Made by a program: the position numbers and the translations under genes
Shown here: positions 37,901 to 52,100 of the stretch, one piece after another
How positions within the stretch are numbered: the first letter of the stretch is position 1
Layout of the letters: every line of letters begins with the position of its first letter
Notes under the pieces: model-generated
The model's database searches: none
What the model was told of the DNA's origin: nothing
The model's input: only the letters and a program-made list of their open reading frames with translations
NCBI GenBank assembly: GCA_902729315.2
Contig: LR746273.1
Location: forward strand, 6,174,001 to 6,238,000
Source of the DNA: Spirodela intermedia
Lineage: Eukaryota > Streptophyta > Magnoliopsida > Alismatales > Araceae
Direction of reading: 5' to 3'
Length of the DNA: 64,000 bases

Positions 37901-39350
37901 ACCATAATTGAGGTTTCAGAGACAAGTGATGATATCTTTGACGATACTACATTCGATGTGGAGACGAAAAGAGCTACTCATTTGACTACGTTGAAAGTCT
38001 CTACTAACATCAAAGAGGTCCTGTCATTTAATATAGAGCTTCATACTTGAGAGGCCAGAGTTAGATCAATCGCATCAAGATATGCAGTTAGTAGAAATTC
38101 CTAGCGGTATTGTCGTTGAGTGGTCATGTCCATTGTAACGGGTTAGTACTAATCAAGTAAATTACTAAACTTCTACATGACAAGAAATGTGACATGAAAA
38201 TGAGAGGCAGTGTTGTGCATCTTCATGATATTTTCAAAAATATCCATCATAAAGGTAATGTTGTCCTTAGTGTCAAAAGCTCTATCAAGAGTATCCCACA
38301 TTTTTTTAACTATATTGAGAAATTCGATGTTGGCAGAGAGAACGGGAGCAACAAGTTTAAGGAATCACATCTATATGATCTTGTCTCTAACTGTCCATGC
38401 AGGGCAACGAAGATTATTCTTGGAAGTAGGAAGATCAGTATTGTATTACCAACACCCCTGAACACTGAGAAAATGGTGAAAGTTATGTGCCCATTGAATG
38501 TAATTCGTACATTCTTCATCAAACACCAGACACGGATTTTGGAGCTGAGTCAGAACTCTAGTGGGCAGGACATGGGTAGCTGCAAGTGAATCAATTGAGG
38601 TCGTGCCGACATCGATCGGTGTGTTCAATGGAGGTACAAAACAGTCTGAATTGGCCATGATGCCAGGCGGTCGTGGTGCGAGGGAGAAGTCCTCGGGTGA
38701 GAAGATGAATAGTCTCATCCCACGATGCGGAGAGTCGTCATTTGGAGATCTATTGGCTGAAAATGAGAGATCTGTTAGCTAGGAGATTCGGTTGGAAACA
38801 AGAGGTTATGATGCTCAAGGCCGTGGGAGGTAGCACTCGGGGTGTTGGGAGTCGTCGCATGAGGCATCGGGAGGTGATGCGTTGAGCACTGGGAGGTGAC
38901 GCTCAAGGCATCGGAAGACTAGCACCGCAAAGAGGAGAAGGGCACCGCCAACTTGCTCTAACAATGCATGGAGTGTTGTGAGTCGATGCGTGTGGAGGGG
39001 GGTAGGTGCACGAGTGTCGAGAGGCTAACACCATCGAGAGGAAAAGGACGCTGCCGGCTTACTCTAATGACGCACGCTTGGAATCAAGAAGAAACATGGA
39101 GATGGTATCATAGATGAGGTGGAGCGGAACCTAGCTCTAATACAATGGACACAAATAGAATATGTATTGCTCAAGAAAATAAGAGGGGTACATATCTCCC
39201 TTTATAGAGAGAAAGAGGAAGACAAAGAGTTAGAGGAAGACGAATACTAAGAGACATGGGAAGACTAAGAGACACAGAGGGTTGAAGAAAGCGAAAGGCC
39301 AAGAGATGCGGGAAGGCCAAGAAACTTATAGTGGGCCTTCGTACTCACAA
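34985..39350 (-). mobile_element. Decayed Ty1/copia retrotransposon, minus orientation
   Basis: Read right to left the copia domain order is present. A degenerate primer-binding site lies at 39134-39144 (rc of TGTATTAGAGC). Gag starts near 38660 and includes NYIQWAHNFHHFLSVQGCW. A protease relic reads WIIDSRASAHMS near 37480. Integrase reads HDHTLNKSKLVPRARKGIF with FVGYS (36286-36471). Reverse transcriptase follows near 35330-35270 with VVYVEDMIV in place of YVDDM, and near 35190-35040 with LGTPKYFLGIEFA and a QCKYVLDLS block. Many stops and frameshifts separate these pieces. A TG at 39146 probably starts the 5' LTR. No matching LTR was found at the left end, so the 3' part seems deleted just after the reverse transcriptase. 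Confidence 0.8.
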
Positions 39351-42114
39351 ATATTTTAGTAAAAAATAAGTATAATTGCAAGAAGCAAATTAGACAGAAA
39401 AATGATTACATTTTATCAATCTAATCTCTTTCTTGACCAAAGTTTGACCAAAAATCCAACATACTATGTCAACATAATTTGATTTATCACATGTAAACCT
39501 ATGAACATATTTTTGAACATTAACGCATGTGCAATCATGGTTGCCCCTACCATTGTGTAACATACATTCATATAATGCCGTGTTGTGTACCCTTAATTGC
39601 ACACCACAATATGTGCATCCTCATGTGCAGTTTTATTGTGCCACTTTATGATTTGTGCCCCTACTTGTACCTATATAATGTTGTCATATTGATGTCATAT
39701 CATATTGTGAGATCATTGAGTCACCTCATGCCAACTAGTCCTAGTGAGACATGAGGTCCATGGGAGACCCTCATGTTCCTCATGTTGACTGCATCTATGT
39801 TAATATGTCATGCTACACCATTGTGCACCCCATGTGCATGGTGCTCCTTTGTTCATGCTGCACTAGGTTGGTTCTCTTATTGCGCACACATTCATAGCCA
39901 CATGCCCTTTGAGATTTTGGTATCGAATTCTCATTCCTTGAGCAAGGGTCATGAGATCCTCTCTTCACACTACTTTTTTGTCATCCTTGTCATTGGCATG
40001 CCACATCAATGCAATGATACTTATTGGCTTGAGTAAACTAGTACCTTGCAACATCTTGGTCTCCCTAGCAAGCTATAGTGGGGTTAATTATTGTTACCTT
40101 GTTGTGAGCTAGAATGACAATTGCCATTTTTGTTGGCTCTAGTGAAGGTAATAAAAGAAAATATAGATCTTTATCATGCTGACCCAATGCTTTAGGTTTG
40201 CTTTGAGAAAGAGACAAAGTTATTCCTTCAACATATCATTTATTTTCTCCATGTAATCATTCATGTGTAGTGTTAATGTAACATTTTTGTAGGATAACTA
40301 GGGGAAAATGATTAAAAATGACCATTGGAACCTAATCAAAAGTTAATAAAATAGAACTAAAAACATCAAAATAGATTTTAGAATCATTTCATAAATTCTA
40401 CTTAAATTCATATGTTAACCTTGAGAGAAATTAGTTTTTGTCCTTTGTATAATCTGATATAATTCCCCAGGCATGGCCTTGAGAAGTATTTTTGTTTCCT
40501 TTTTTAAAGTTTATCTTTTTATTTTCTCACAACCAAAATCTTACAAGATATAATTAGTCAATCATAATAGACTCACAACATTAGGGGAAGGGAAGTTACT
40601 TTTAATGAAATAAGGACTGCATTTTATTTGCAAAGCTAATATCTTTTGAAAAAAATCTATAAATTTTAGTACATACTTTTAGAATCAACTAACAACATAT
40701 AACAATTAAGCATTCTTATTGTCTTACCATCCCCATGGAAACAACTTAATTCCACTAAACATTTTATGTGATTTTCTTATAATCTAATTTATAATTCCTT
40801 TTTTAAAAAAAATATTCGTAGTAGAAAACACCATAGGTGTAGCATGGAAATGAAAGCTGGTTGAAAATTGTACTTATGTACAAAAGGTAGGGAAGAGGGT
40901 CATCGAAAAACATTTGGTGAATTCTACATCCCAAATGTTGATGATGACTTATAGGACAAGTGTGGCACTTTTAGAACCTCACAATTGACATAAGGCCAAG
41001 TGAGCACATGAGACACGTGAAATGAGGTGTGTAGGTAAGGCATGCACAATTTGTATGTCTTGCACATATAGGTGCGTGTGGCACATGAGAATGTGTCAAC
41101 AAACAAAGGAAACTCTAACAAAGTTAATTTCTCAAATCTAAAGTGAAAACCTTAGCCCTTTATTTGTACACATTCAAAGTTCTTACAAATGTCACTTTAA
41201 CTACTAATTTAAGTCTTATCATATAATATAACAATTGGATCATGGACATCCAAGTATCAATGTTTAAAAGGACATAAGGTAATTATAATGATCTAAATTT
41301 CCTATGATTCTTTCTTCTTAATAGACCTAAAGATTGAGAACATATGGTAAATTAGATAGTTGAATGTTTCATAAAAGAATCTAAGAAAGAATATAAATCA
41401 CATTGATGTTAATTTATCTTGACAAAATCTAATCTTGGACATAATATATTAATATATTTATTTGTTAATAAATAATGAAAACCCAATAAATAAGAGATTG
41501 TTGAGGATACACAATTGTTGGGCTTGAACTACCTATGAATCTCTCTAACTAGTATGAAAACAACCAAAACTAAGTGACTTATGATGTGTCAAATAACAAA
41601 AGTGAATAATAAAACATAAAATATAAAAAAATTGAGACGATTGATTTTTTTAAAAAAATCTGATTATAAAATATGGTGTAGGATTGAAGATGAGTACGAT
41701 AGTCTTCTTATGCAATATTTGAAGAAAATATAAGGTATTGTACTCCTTGCATCAAATGATCTTTGTACATGCTCACATGTTAATCTTTGTGCAAACTAGG
41801 TGATATGAAAGTTGAGATATCCCTACAAGAATAGTTCAAATATAAATTCATCTTCCATTCCTACATGAAGACATACAAAATATAAATTTTCTTCATAGCA
41901 AAGAGAAGAATGAGAATATAATAGAATTTGTGCAGATGAAATCCAATATTTTGTTTCTCCTTACCCACTAACTTCACTTTGCCTCAGAAAAATAACTCAA
42001 AAAACTAGACTAATATTCATCCATATATGAAACTAAGTGAAAGACAATAAGAACATAAATAGGTAGAATTAGTTGTCAGTGTGAAAAGAACTTGAGATTT
42101 ACTACTTTTTCTAC
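39351..42114. other. AT-rich intergenic DNA, nothing recognised
   Basis: Short open stretches on both strands (for example 39527-40036 and 40924-41121) show no family resemblance and no splice-linked partners. Composition is uniformly AT-rich. Confidence 0.5.
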
Positions 42115-42348
42115 ATGAGAATTACTGTCGAGAAGATTTAATAACCAAACCATGTATACTTTCATGTTGGGAAATATGCCCTTATGTGTTTACATCTATG
42201 TTAGTGGTACTTTCAAAGGTACAATATAAATATTAGACTCCATCCCTCTTTGTATAGTGAATTATTTTTCATATTAATAAAACTTCTTTCTTCTCCAAAG
42301 GTGCTTTGGGATTTACCAACACACCTATTGAGGATTATACCATCTACA
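42115..42348 (+). repeat. Left (5') LTR of the plus-strand copia element
   Basis: It aligns with 46215-46447 through GATTTAATAAC, ATATGCCCTTATGTG, CTATGTTAGT, CTTTCAA, TATAAAT, TCCCTCTTT, a TTCATATTAATAAA poly(A)-like signal, GGTGCTTTGGGATTTACCAA and TATTGAGGATTATAC. The exact first base is uncertain because the left terminus has decayed; a TG at 42126 is one candidate. Confidence 0.8.
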
Positions 42349-45300
42349 TGATACTAGATAAAGGTTAGGGTTTCAAATCTATTTCTCTTGACACTTCATG
42401 CTCTTCTGAGAAAGGACATTTCACTTTTGTTAGAGATATTGACATCATGCTCTTCTAACAAAAAACTCTTCGCTTCTATTAGAGATATTGCCATCGTGAT
42501 CTTTCAACAAGGGACGCTTCATTTCTATAGTGTCTCCATAGAGCAAATTCAAGTGTTGCTCTAATTCACTTCTATATTGATACATTTCTTTGTTATGGTC
42601 TCTATATTGTCCATTGGTTATCTCTTATTGAGATATATTTGTGAAATTTAGTTTTTATGAATTCAGCTATTTTTCCTTAAAATGGAAAATATAGGAAATA
42701 TTGCTTCATCTTTTGGGGGAGATTCAACCTCAACAAAAGAAAATATTATCTCCAGTGGCACAAGATTACTCATAGAACTTTTTATCATATAGATGTAGTT
42801 CAAATTAACTAGATATAGTCTGATACAATGGTTAGAATATATTTGTGGAGTTCAAATTGAACTCACTTTCACATGAATTTTGAAGATGGAGAGAAGATGA
42901 TGCTATAATCAAAACTTGGCTTTAGGAAACAATGATTTCTCAAATCGGTCATAATTTTTTCTTCTTAACCATATTTAAAGATTTATGGGAAATTATTCAC
43001 ACTAAATTTTCCTAGAAAAATAATGAGGCTCACATATATAAACTTGAGAAAAAAATGATATACATGATTCAAGGGAGTAAATATGTGATGAAATATGTAG
43101 GAGAGTTAAAAGAATTTATGACATGAACTTGATTATGACTCCAATCTTGACACATAAAAACCTACTTAAATTATTATTTTAAGAAATTTTATAGAAAGAA
43201 TGAGAGTGCTTAAATTTATGACTTGACTTAATTATGTGTTTCTTCAAGTTAGACAATAGATCTTGAGACATGAACAAAAATGATCTAGATGAAGCTATTT
43301 CAATTGTTTTGAATGAAGAAAGTCACTAGAAACTAATGTTGTCTGTTCCAGAAATTGACAATGTCGTATTTATGACTAAACAAAGAAAAATCATAAAGAA
43401 GATCATTGATCAGGTCAAACCTCCTCAACATGGTCAAGGGAAGAATTAGAAAATTATTTTTCAAGCTAACTTATGGTGTACATATTGCAGAAACTCATGT
43501 TATGTTAGAGATAGATGTTACAAGTTACATAGTAAACCATAAAATTTTAATACTGAAAAATATGAAAGCCAAGTACATTGACATCAAATTTCTATATTAA
43601 TCAGCCATCATATTTTGAACAAAATCAACATCCATCCTCATCTCATATAGATGATATAGAATGACTTAAAGTTGAATTAGAGCAATTAAAGTCAACATTG
43701 ACATGATACTCATCAGTTCATCATGATACGTTTCATCACTCTTTTAGAATTAGAGCTTATTTTAGAGACAAAATCACATGACTATTTCTAACCATTGTAG
43801 GTATAGGAGACTTAAAACTTGAACCGCTTGAAATTCTTACTAATTTCCTTCATGTTCCCAAACTATTTACAAATCTTATTTATGTTAAGAAACTTGTGAA
43901 AAATTAATCTTACCATGTCTTTTTCAACGAAGATATTTGTGTAATATTTAATAAGATACATTGTCGAAAGATTAGAGTTGTTAGAGAATATGAAGAACTT
44001 TATCTTTTAGAAGGATTGAACTAAATGTATATAGTGGAAGCAAATCAACCCTTAGATTTATTTCTTCAAAATTCATAGTGGCATTTGGGGACCTTACCTC
44101 ATCAATGATATTCATGAAATGAATGATTTGTCACTTTCATAGATGATTGTATAAGATGTATGTGGACATTCCTTCTAAAATAAAAGTTTGATGTATGTGA
44201 TATTTTAAAATTCATTTGTATCATGATAAAAAATCAGTTTGGTACAAATAGTAAAAAATTCAAATCCAACAATACTAAAGAAATTTTGTTTAAAGTTTGA
44301 ACTCATTCTTCAAAACATAGTGAATTATACATGAATCTTCTTTTGCACGTACTCCACAATGAAATGATCTAATTGAAAAGAAAAATTGACATATTTTAGA
44401 GGTAAATAGATCCATCATCTGCTAAATATTTTTTGAAGAGAGAGTGTATTAATAGCTACATAACTTATCAATTGCATGCCTTCTTGAATCTTAGGCTTCC
44501 ATAATCCTATAGATTCATTAGCCCATTTTTTTCCACACCACCAAATTAACATTATAATAAAATTGAGAATATTTTGGTGTATCTCTTTTTTTCATAATCA
44601 TAATTAAAATAGAGGAAAACTCAAATCAAGATCACTTAAATATTTTTTCTTGGTTATATTATTAATCAAAAAGATTACAAATGTTACCATCCACTTCTAG
44701 ATTTTTTTGACTTCTATGGATGTTACATTCTATGAATCAATATCTTACTTTCATAATTCATCATCAAATGAACAATATCTATTATCTATATCATGTTGTT
44801 TCATATGAATCTTCTTCAACTCCATCTTCCACAAGTCAACTAATTATTCCTATCCTAAATTATCTTATTCTATCTTAGATCTATTTTCTAACAATCTTCG
44901 ATTTGGCAAAGTCAACTGTAGGAGAGGTGAAATTCATAATTCATAAGAAAATCAAGATTCTGATGTGGCCTTAGAAAATGTTCAGATATCTACCTCTTCA
45001 TCACTAGATGATTAGCCAAACATACATTGTGATTCACTTCCATTTGTTTTTCAAAAACCCATCAAAGAGTGTATTAAAACTCCTTTAAACTTGACAGCCA
45101 ATTTAATATTTTACTACATGTTTTCTTCACCTAATAAGTCATTCTTTGTCTCCTTAGATATCACTGCTATTCCAAAAAATATCTTTGAAGCTATATATGA
45201 TTTGAAGGGAAGCAAGCCATGGATGATGAAATGGGTGCTATTGAGAAAAATCAAACTTAGGATTTAGTAGAATGATTATAAAGCCTGGCTAGTGGCTAAG

Positions 45301-46214
45301 GTTATACATAATATATGGCATTGATTATTAAGAATCTTTTTCACCGATAGAAAAAATGAATATTATATATTTTTATTATTTTTAGTTGTAATTTTGAATT
45401 AAAATATTCAACAATATGACGTTAAAAATGACTTCTTACATACGGATATCGTGGAAGAAGTGTATATGACTCTACCATCAAGCTATGAGGGTCAATTATC
45501 CTCTAATATTACTTTCAAATTAAAGAAGTTTTCTATAGACTAAAATAGTCACCAAATGCCTAGTTTGGATGATTTACAATCACCATGAAGAAATTGAAAT
45601 ATAGTCAAAGTAATCTTGACCATATGGTATTCTTTAAACACTCTTCTTCAAAGAGAATCATGGTGCTATTGGTTTATGTTCATATTATCATCACATGAAA
45701 TGATGAAGTATAAGCATATAACTTAAACACATGTTTGGTTTTAGAATTTGACATTCCGACACAAGGGCAATTAAGATAATTTTTAGGAATCAAAGTGGCT
45801 CAGTCTTTAAAATTATTTTCATTTCTGAAAGAAGGTACATGACAAATTTATTGATTGAAATAGGAAAATCTGCATGTAAATCAGCTACTACACCAATTGA
45901 TCCAAATCATAAATTGTATGGCAAAGGGAGAAGTTTAAGTTGACTATGAGATGTATCAACGATTTATTAGTTGCCTGCTCTATCTAACACATACTTGACT
46001 AGATATCTCATATGTAATGAGTATCTTAAGTCAAATATCTCATTAATCAAGAGAAATCTACTTAAATGCAGCCTATAGAGTGCTACATTATTTGAAAGGC
46101 ACACTTGACAAATAAGTCCTTTTTAAATGAAGCAGGGGGTAAATGTTGAAATGTTTACATATTGACTGATTATGTAGGGTCAATGTTTATAGGACTCACC
46201 AACTTGAAGGGGAG

Positions 46215-46447
46215 TGTTGTTAAGAGGATTTAATAACTAAATCTTGTATACTTTTATGTTGACAGATATGCCCTTATGTGATTGAATCTATGTTAGTTGT
46301 TCTAGAACTTTCAAGGGTCTAGTATAAATCTTAGACCTTGTCCCTCTTTATATAGTGGATTGTTTTCCATATCAATAAATCATCTTTCCTCTACAAAGGT
46401 GCTTTGGGATTTACCAACACATCGTATTGAGGATTATACTGTGTACA
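46215..46447 (+). repeat. Right (3') LTR of the plus-strand copia element
   Basis: It starts TGTTGTTAAG directly after the polypurine tract and ends ATTATACTGTGTACA. Matching blocks with the left LTR are listed there. No clear target-site duplication could be read. Confidence 0.8.
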
Positions 46448-47925
46448 AGAATAAATGGGACTCTAAATAGTTCTAGAAACATTCTAGAGTTAGAGTTGGT
46501 TTTTCCTTCAAAATATTTGAAGACCCCATCTAAATTAATGTGAACTTGGCAATGAGTTATAAGGGGCTTATTGTGATCTAAATTAATATGAATGAATTTC
46601 GTTTTTAAGATCACTTCTAGATTTAGGTCTTTTAATAGTAGTTAGTCTTGGTAAAGTCCCCAGACCATTTTGTTTTGAAAAGAGGTCATGGGTAATGAGA
46701 CATAAAAAGTCCTTTATTTAATTATTTTATTGAAATTTTAATTTACAAAAAAAAAATCTGTCATCTGCTAATGTGAAAACGTTGTTAGTGCATTTTATTC
46801 TTCCATCAAGGAAGAAGAACAATTTTTTACTTAGTGGGATCAGAGAAAAAATCTTATAAGTGACAAGAGAAGAAAAAAAATATTGGGATGACCATGAAGA
46901 TCCATTCAAATAGAAAGCAAGAGAAAGGGGTAACAGAATATCAAGCATAAAATCAAGCTAACCATTTGACCACCCTCCGAGGGATCTCAAGTTTAATTCA
47001 TCAACATCTAATGCAACTACAAAGCATCAACATGCGTCATAACAAGAAGGGAATAAACATGTGCAAGGTAAACGGAAAGATCAAAGGAATCAGCGGAAGC
47101 CCAAGATTTCCCATTTCCACTGAATTGAATCAGTACAAAGACTGTTAGCAAGGGGAACTTTCCATTGTTAATTTCTTCACCTCCCTTCTTTAAACGTGAT
47201 GATTGAATGTAAAAAATTTACCTTTATAACAAGCCCTTCAATCCTGGAAAACTCTTTTTTTTTTTTCAGTCTAGTCTTCAATAATTCGTCTTCCAATCAA
47301 TATCCACGTGTGGAGTTAAATTGGTTAAACAGATGTTACTCATACATTGAATAAGTGTTGATTCTTCAAGAATTTGTCTTCTAGGTTCAACAAGGCCTTG
47401 GAAGAAGTAAAGACGAACACGAGATGTGAGCTTTTTGTCTCAGTGTACATTGCCCTGCGGGTGTCCACAGTAAAATATGGGCCAAGCTGCAGTGTGATCC
47501 TTCTGCTATTTCATTTCTTGGGATATTTTGAGCTTCAGAGAAGTTTAATTTTTTTCTCATTGTTTATATGGCTGCTCCGCCACAGATGGCAGCGAGCAAG
47601 AACTTCAATGGGGAGTGCTGGTGGAGAGGGAAAGGCCACCTTGAAAGACAAGGGCCATAGACATCTGTAACAGAGATCACACTGCCAAGCGACAGATGCT
47701 CTGTGCGCGCTGTCCTCCTTCAGTGGCATCTCGAAGAATGGCACCATACGCGCACAAAATGGCCCCCGGTCGGGCCTCAAAATAAAGCCCAAAATTGACA
47801 GCAGGGCCCTTTCTGGCCCCTCATTAGGCCCATCTTCCAGCGTTATGGCTCTCTTTCTTTCTATCTCATTTTGTACGTTTCATTTGATTCCATTATTCAT
47901 TCAGATGTGACATGGAGAGAGAAAC

Positions 47926-47956
<31 letters not shown>

Positions 47957-49155
47957 GTCAATGGTATCCCATCTGGGTCCTCGAGAAACAGGGATTTCTC
48001 TCTCTAGAAATAAATAAAATATGCGTTGGGACTTTGGAGGAGCAACCAGAGTGGCCATAACTGCGCCTCTTCACACTACGGTGGCTTTTCTCCTCTACGT
48101 ACGTGACTTGCCGTCTCGGGTTTTAGAGCGCCACCGTGATTCATCACGTAATCACTTTTCCACCTTGGAAGTCGAAATATTCGTGAAGTACCCCTCTCCT
48201 CTTGGATCATCTCATGCGTCAAATCATTCGCTGTTCTTGGAGACGAGATCACTGCCGGCCTCCGACACCACCCATCTTGTCGGAAATCTCCTCGAAGATC
48301 TGAGAGAAAGCGTATAATTTCTGCGAATCTTCATTAATTAGCGGCCGATGGAATCGCAGAGAGAGAGAGAAAGAGGGGGGGTTTGCAACGACTCCGGCGC
48401 CGCCGCCGCCACCGCGGCGGAGATGGGTGGGGGAGGAGGAAGATGCCCACCTCCCTCCCTTCCCCTTCTCCTGTAGAGAATAATGGCGGTGCCCGGAGAA
48501 GAAAGGATCTCGAAGAGGGGCGAGGGGGGCCGAGTTTCCTCTGTCCTTTTATGGAAACGCAGACGCAAATCCTCAGCGTCCCCTTGGTTTCTCTCTCCTA
48601 CACTAGAGAAACAGCCTCCCCTTTCTCTCTCTACTCTCTCTGTCTCTTCTCTCTGTCTACCACTAACTGTTCAGCTTCTCTCTACCTCTTTCACTTCAAA
48701 ACAAAGCATCCCACTGGTCTGTTCCTCTCACTCTCTCTCTTTCTACACCCTTTTTTCTGCAAACCCAGAGGAACCCACCTCTCTCTCTCTCGGTAACGAA
48801 AGAAACCCTTGTCTGCCATATCCGCCCTCCTTTTTCCTGGTTACCGAAGAAACAAACCCGCTGTTCTGTCCCCCCCCCCCTTCTTCCTCTCTGTATCTCT
48901 CTTTCTCTCTCTACCTCTGAAACTCTCTGAGTCACCCTGCTCCTGCTACAATAATGGCGCAGAGGTTAAATAGTCCTCTCTGCTCGAAACCAGGGAGTAC
49001 TCCCACCCCTTCCCCGACTTCCTCGTCCTCTCTTTTCACCCGGCTGCCGCCCTGCATACCTTGTGTCCATCTCTCTCCTCCTCTCTGCTCTCTCCTTCTC
49101 TCTTCTTCCTCTTGGGAGGAGGCCCATGGACGGAAGAAGAACCCTAAACCGCGCC
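46448..49155. promoter_or_regulatory. AGO7 upstream region and CT-rich leader
   Basis: The part to about 47880 is AT-rich with no recognised gene. A GA tract lies at 47921-47947. From about 48560 to 49110 the sense strand is strongly pyrimidine-rich (CT and TCTCT runs), which fits a monocot-like 5' UTR. The ATG at 48954 opens a 128-codon frame that runs past the AGO7 start in another frame. ATGs at 49063 and 49126 are in the AGO7 frame. No TATA box was assigned. Confidence 0.45.
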
Positions 49156-52100
49156 ATGGAAGAGGACTCCACCAAGTTCAGCCACCACCACCACCACCTC
49201 CTGCTGCTCCGCCACCACGGCTTTCCCTTCCACGGCGGCGCCGGCTACCAGGCCTACCCCGCTCTCCTTCCCCTCCTCCCTCCGGTGGCGGCGCCGCCGC
49301 TATGGCCTCCCCGAGCCCCCCCCGTGCTCCCAATCCCTAGAGGTATCCTCTCTCTCTCTCTCCCTATCTATCTATCTATCCATCTATCTATCTATCTATC
49401 TCTTTCATGATTTTTAATCGTATCCTTCTGGGCAGCCATGGAGGCGGCGCCACGGCAGAAGATCAGCTACCCCGTTGCCAAAAAAGCCGCAGCGGCGCCG
49501 GCGCCCGGCAAGGACTGTTCGCATAAGAAACCGGCGGCGGCGGCGGCGGCTGCAAGAAGACCGGACGGGGGGGGACAAGACGGACGGCAGATCCACCTCC
49601 TTGCCAATCACTTCCGAGTTGACTTTGATCCTTCCTTGCGAGTCTTCCACTACGACGTGGAGATCTCCCCTCGCCCCTCCAAAGATCTCGCAAGACTGAT
49701 CAAGAGGAAGCTGGTCCACGACAACCCCGCCGTCTTCTCAGGTCCGCCGCCCGCCTTCGACGGCCGCCGAAACCTCTACAGCCCCGTGGAGCTCCTCCCC
49801 GACCGACAAGACTTCCTCGTTACCCTCCCGCCGTCTACTGACGGCGGTGCTGCGGCCTCTGAGGGAGCTCTAAAGCCTTTCAGGGTCTCCATAAAGCTGG
49901 TCTCAAAGCTATCGGCGGAGGGCTTAACCAGGTACCTGACGAAGGAAGAAGACGATAACGGAGGGGGCCAACTTCCTCCCCAGGAGCTCCTCCATGCCCT
50001 CGACGTGGTCCTCCGGGAGAGCGCCACGGAAAGCTGCACTCCCGTAGGGAGGTCCCTCTTCTCCACTGCCATGGGCGGCGGCGAGGACATCGGCGGCGCC
50101 GCCGTCGCCCTTCGGGGGTTCTTCCAGAGCCTCCGTCCGACCCAGCAAGGACTCGCCCTGAACGTTGACTTCTCCGTCATGGCCTTTCACGAACCCCTCG
50201 GGGTCATCCCCTACCTCCAGAAGCGCTTCGACTTCCTCCGGGACCTCCCGCAGAGGAAGACCAGGGAGCTCGCCGGAGAAGAGCGGAGGGCGGTGGAGAA
50301 GGCGTTGAAGAACCTGCGAATCTCCGTCTGCCACCGTCGCTCCGACCAGCGCTTCCGAATCCTCGGCCTGACGGAGGTTTCCACGGAGAAGCTCCGTTTC
50401 AGGGACAGAGATGGGAAGGAACTGACCATCGTCGACTACTACAGGAACCAGTACGACTTCGAGCTCCAGTTCCTGAATCTTCCATGTCTGCAGATCAGCA
50501 GGAGCAAACCCTGCTACCTGCCCATGGAACTCTGCGCCGTCATGGAGGGACAGAAGGTCCTCGGGAAGCTCTCCGAGGAGCAGACGGCAAGGGTCCGCAA
50601 GATGGGCTGCCAGCGGCCCGGCAAGCGTCGGGAGATCATCGACGCCGTCATGGGCGGCGCCGCCGGCCCGACAAGGTGATGGAAGAGAAAGCTCGGTTTT
50701 TTTTCCTGTGAAAATGCTCGAGATTGCTGCTGACTGAGTTCCTTCCTGAGAGCAGCGGGCCGTACGCCGGCGGATTCAACCTGCGGGTGTCGAGGGATAT
50801 GACGCGGCTGAGCGGACGGGTTCTTCCGCCGCCGAAGCTGAAGCTCGGCGACGGCGGCCATGTCCGGGAGTTGACCCCGAGCCGCCACGACCGGCAGTGG
50901 AACCTCCTCGACAGCCACGTGGCCGAGGGATCCCGGATACGGCGGTGGGCCCTCGTCAGCTTCGGCGGCGGCCACGAGCAGCGGTCCTCCATCCCCCGCT
51001 TCGTTTCCCAGCTCGTCCACCGCTGCAACCAGCTGGGGATCTCCCTCAGCAGAACCACGGCAGTGGCACCGATGTTCGAGCCACTCCACACGCTTGGCAA
51101 TGCCGCCCTGCTCGAGTCCAAGCTCCGCCAGGTCCACGCCGCCGCCGCTGGCGACCTCCAGCTGTTGGTCTGCGTCATGGAGAGGAAGCACCGCGGCTAT
51201 GGCGACCTAAAGCGGATCGCCGAGACCGCCGTCGGCGTGGTCACTCAGTGCTGCCTCTACTGCAACGTCGCGGTGCCAGCATCGCAGTTCCTCGCCAACC
51301 TCGCCCTGAAGATCAACGCCAAGCTCGGCGGCTGCAACATGGAGCTCTCCAGCCCTCTCCACCGGCAACTCCCCCGCGTCTTCTCCGGCGAGGAGCCGGC
51401 GATCTTCATGGGCGCCGACGTGACCCACCCGCACCCGCTCGACGACACGAGCCCCTCCGTCGCCGCCGTGGTGGGCTCCCTCGACTGGCCGGCGGCGAAC
51501 AGGTACGCCGCCAGGATGCGGTCGCAGGCCCACCGGGAGGAGATCATCCAGGAGCTCGAGGACATGGCGGGGGAGATACTGGAGGAGTTCTTCCTCCGCG
51601 GCTCGCAGAAGCTCCTCCCCGGGAGGATCGTCTTCTTCCGCGACGGCGTTAGCGAGACCCAGTTCTCCCGGGTGCTCAAGGACGAGCTCTCCGCCATTAG
51701 AGCCGCCTGCAAGAGGTTCCCCGGCTACCAGCCCCGCATCACCTTCGCCGTCGTCCAGAAGCGCCACCACACCAGGCTCTTCGGCGGCGCCGCCGCCGCT
51801 GCCGACGAGAACATCCCCCCGGGGACGGTCGTTGACTCCGTGATCACCCACCCCCGGGAGTTTGACTTCTATCTTTGCAGCCACTGGGGGACGAGGGGGA
51901 CCACCCGACCCACGCGGTACCACGTCCTGTGGGACGAGAACGGGTTCTCGTCGGACGAGCTTCAGCGGCTGATCCACAGCCTCTGCTACACCTTCGCGCG
52001 GTGCACCAAGCCGGTGTCGCTGGTGCCGCCGGCGTACTACGCCCACCTCGCTGCCTACAGAGGGAGGATGTATCTGGACAGGAGCGACATCGGCGGCGGC

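Larger units (their letters stand above)
42115..46447 (+). mobile_element. Decayed Ty1/copia retrotransposon with two LTRs, plus orientation
   Basis: Two diverged LTRs of about 225-233 bp flank a 3.87-kb interior. A degenerate primer-binding site (TGATACTAGA) follows the left LTR at 42349, and a polypurine tract (GAAGGGGAG) precedes the right LTR at 46206-46214. Within the interior a gag-like start occurs at about 42684, and reverse transcriptase is recognisable near 45415-45480 (QQYDVKNDFLHTDIVEEVYM). A C-terminal TTPIDPNHKLYGKG block lies near 45885-45930. All are broken by stops and frameshifts, and the LTRs differ from each other by many changes, so the insertion is old and not able to code. 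Confidence 0.85.

Noticed and set aside
39527-40036. His/Cys-rich small ORFs
   Set aside because: They come from repeated CATG/GTGCA text in AT-rich intergenic DNA and have no domain pattern.
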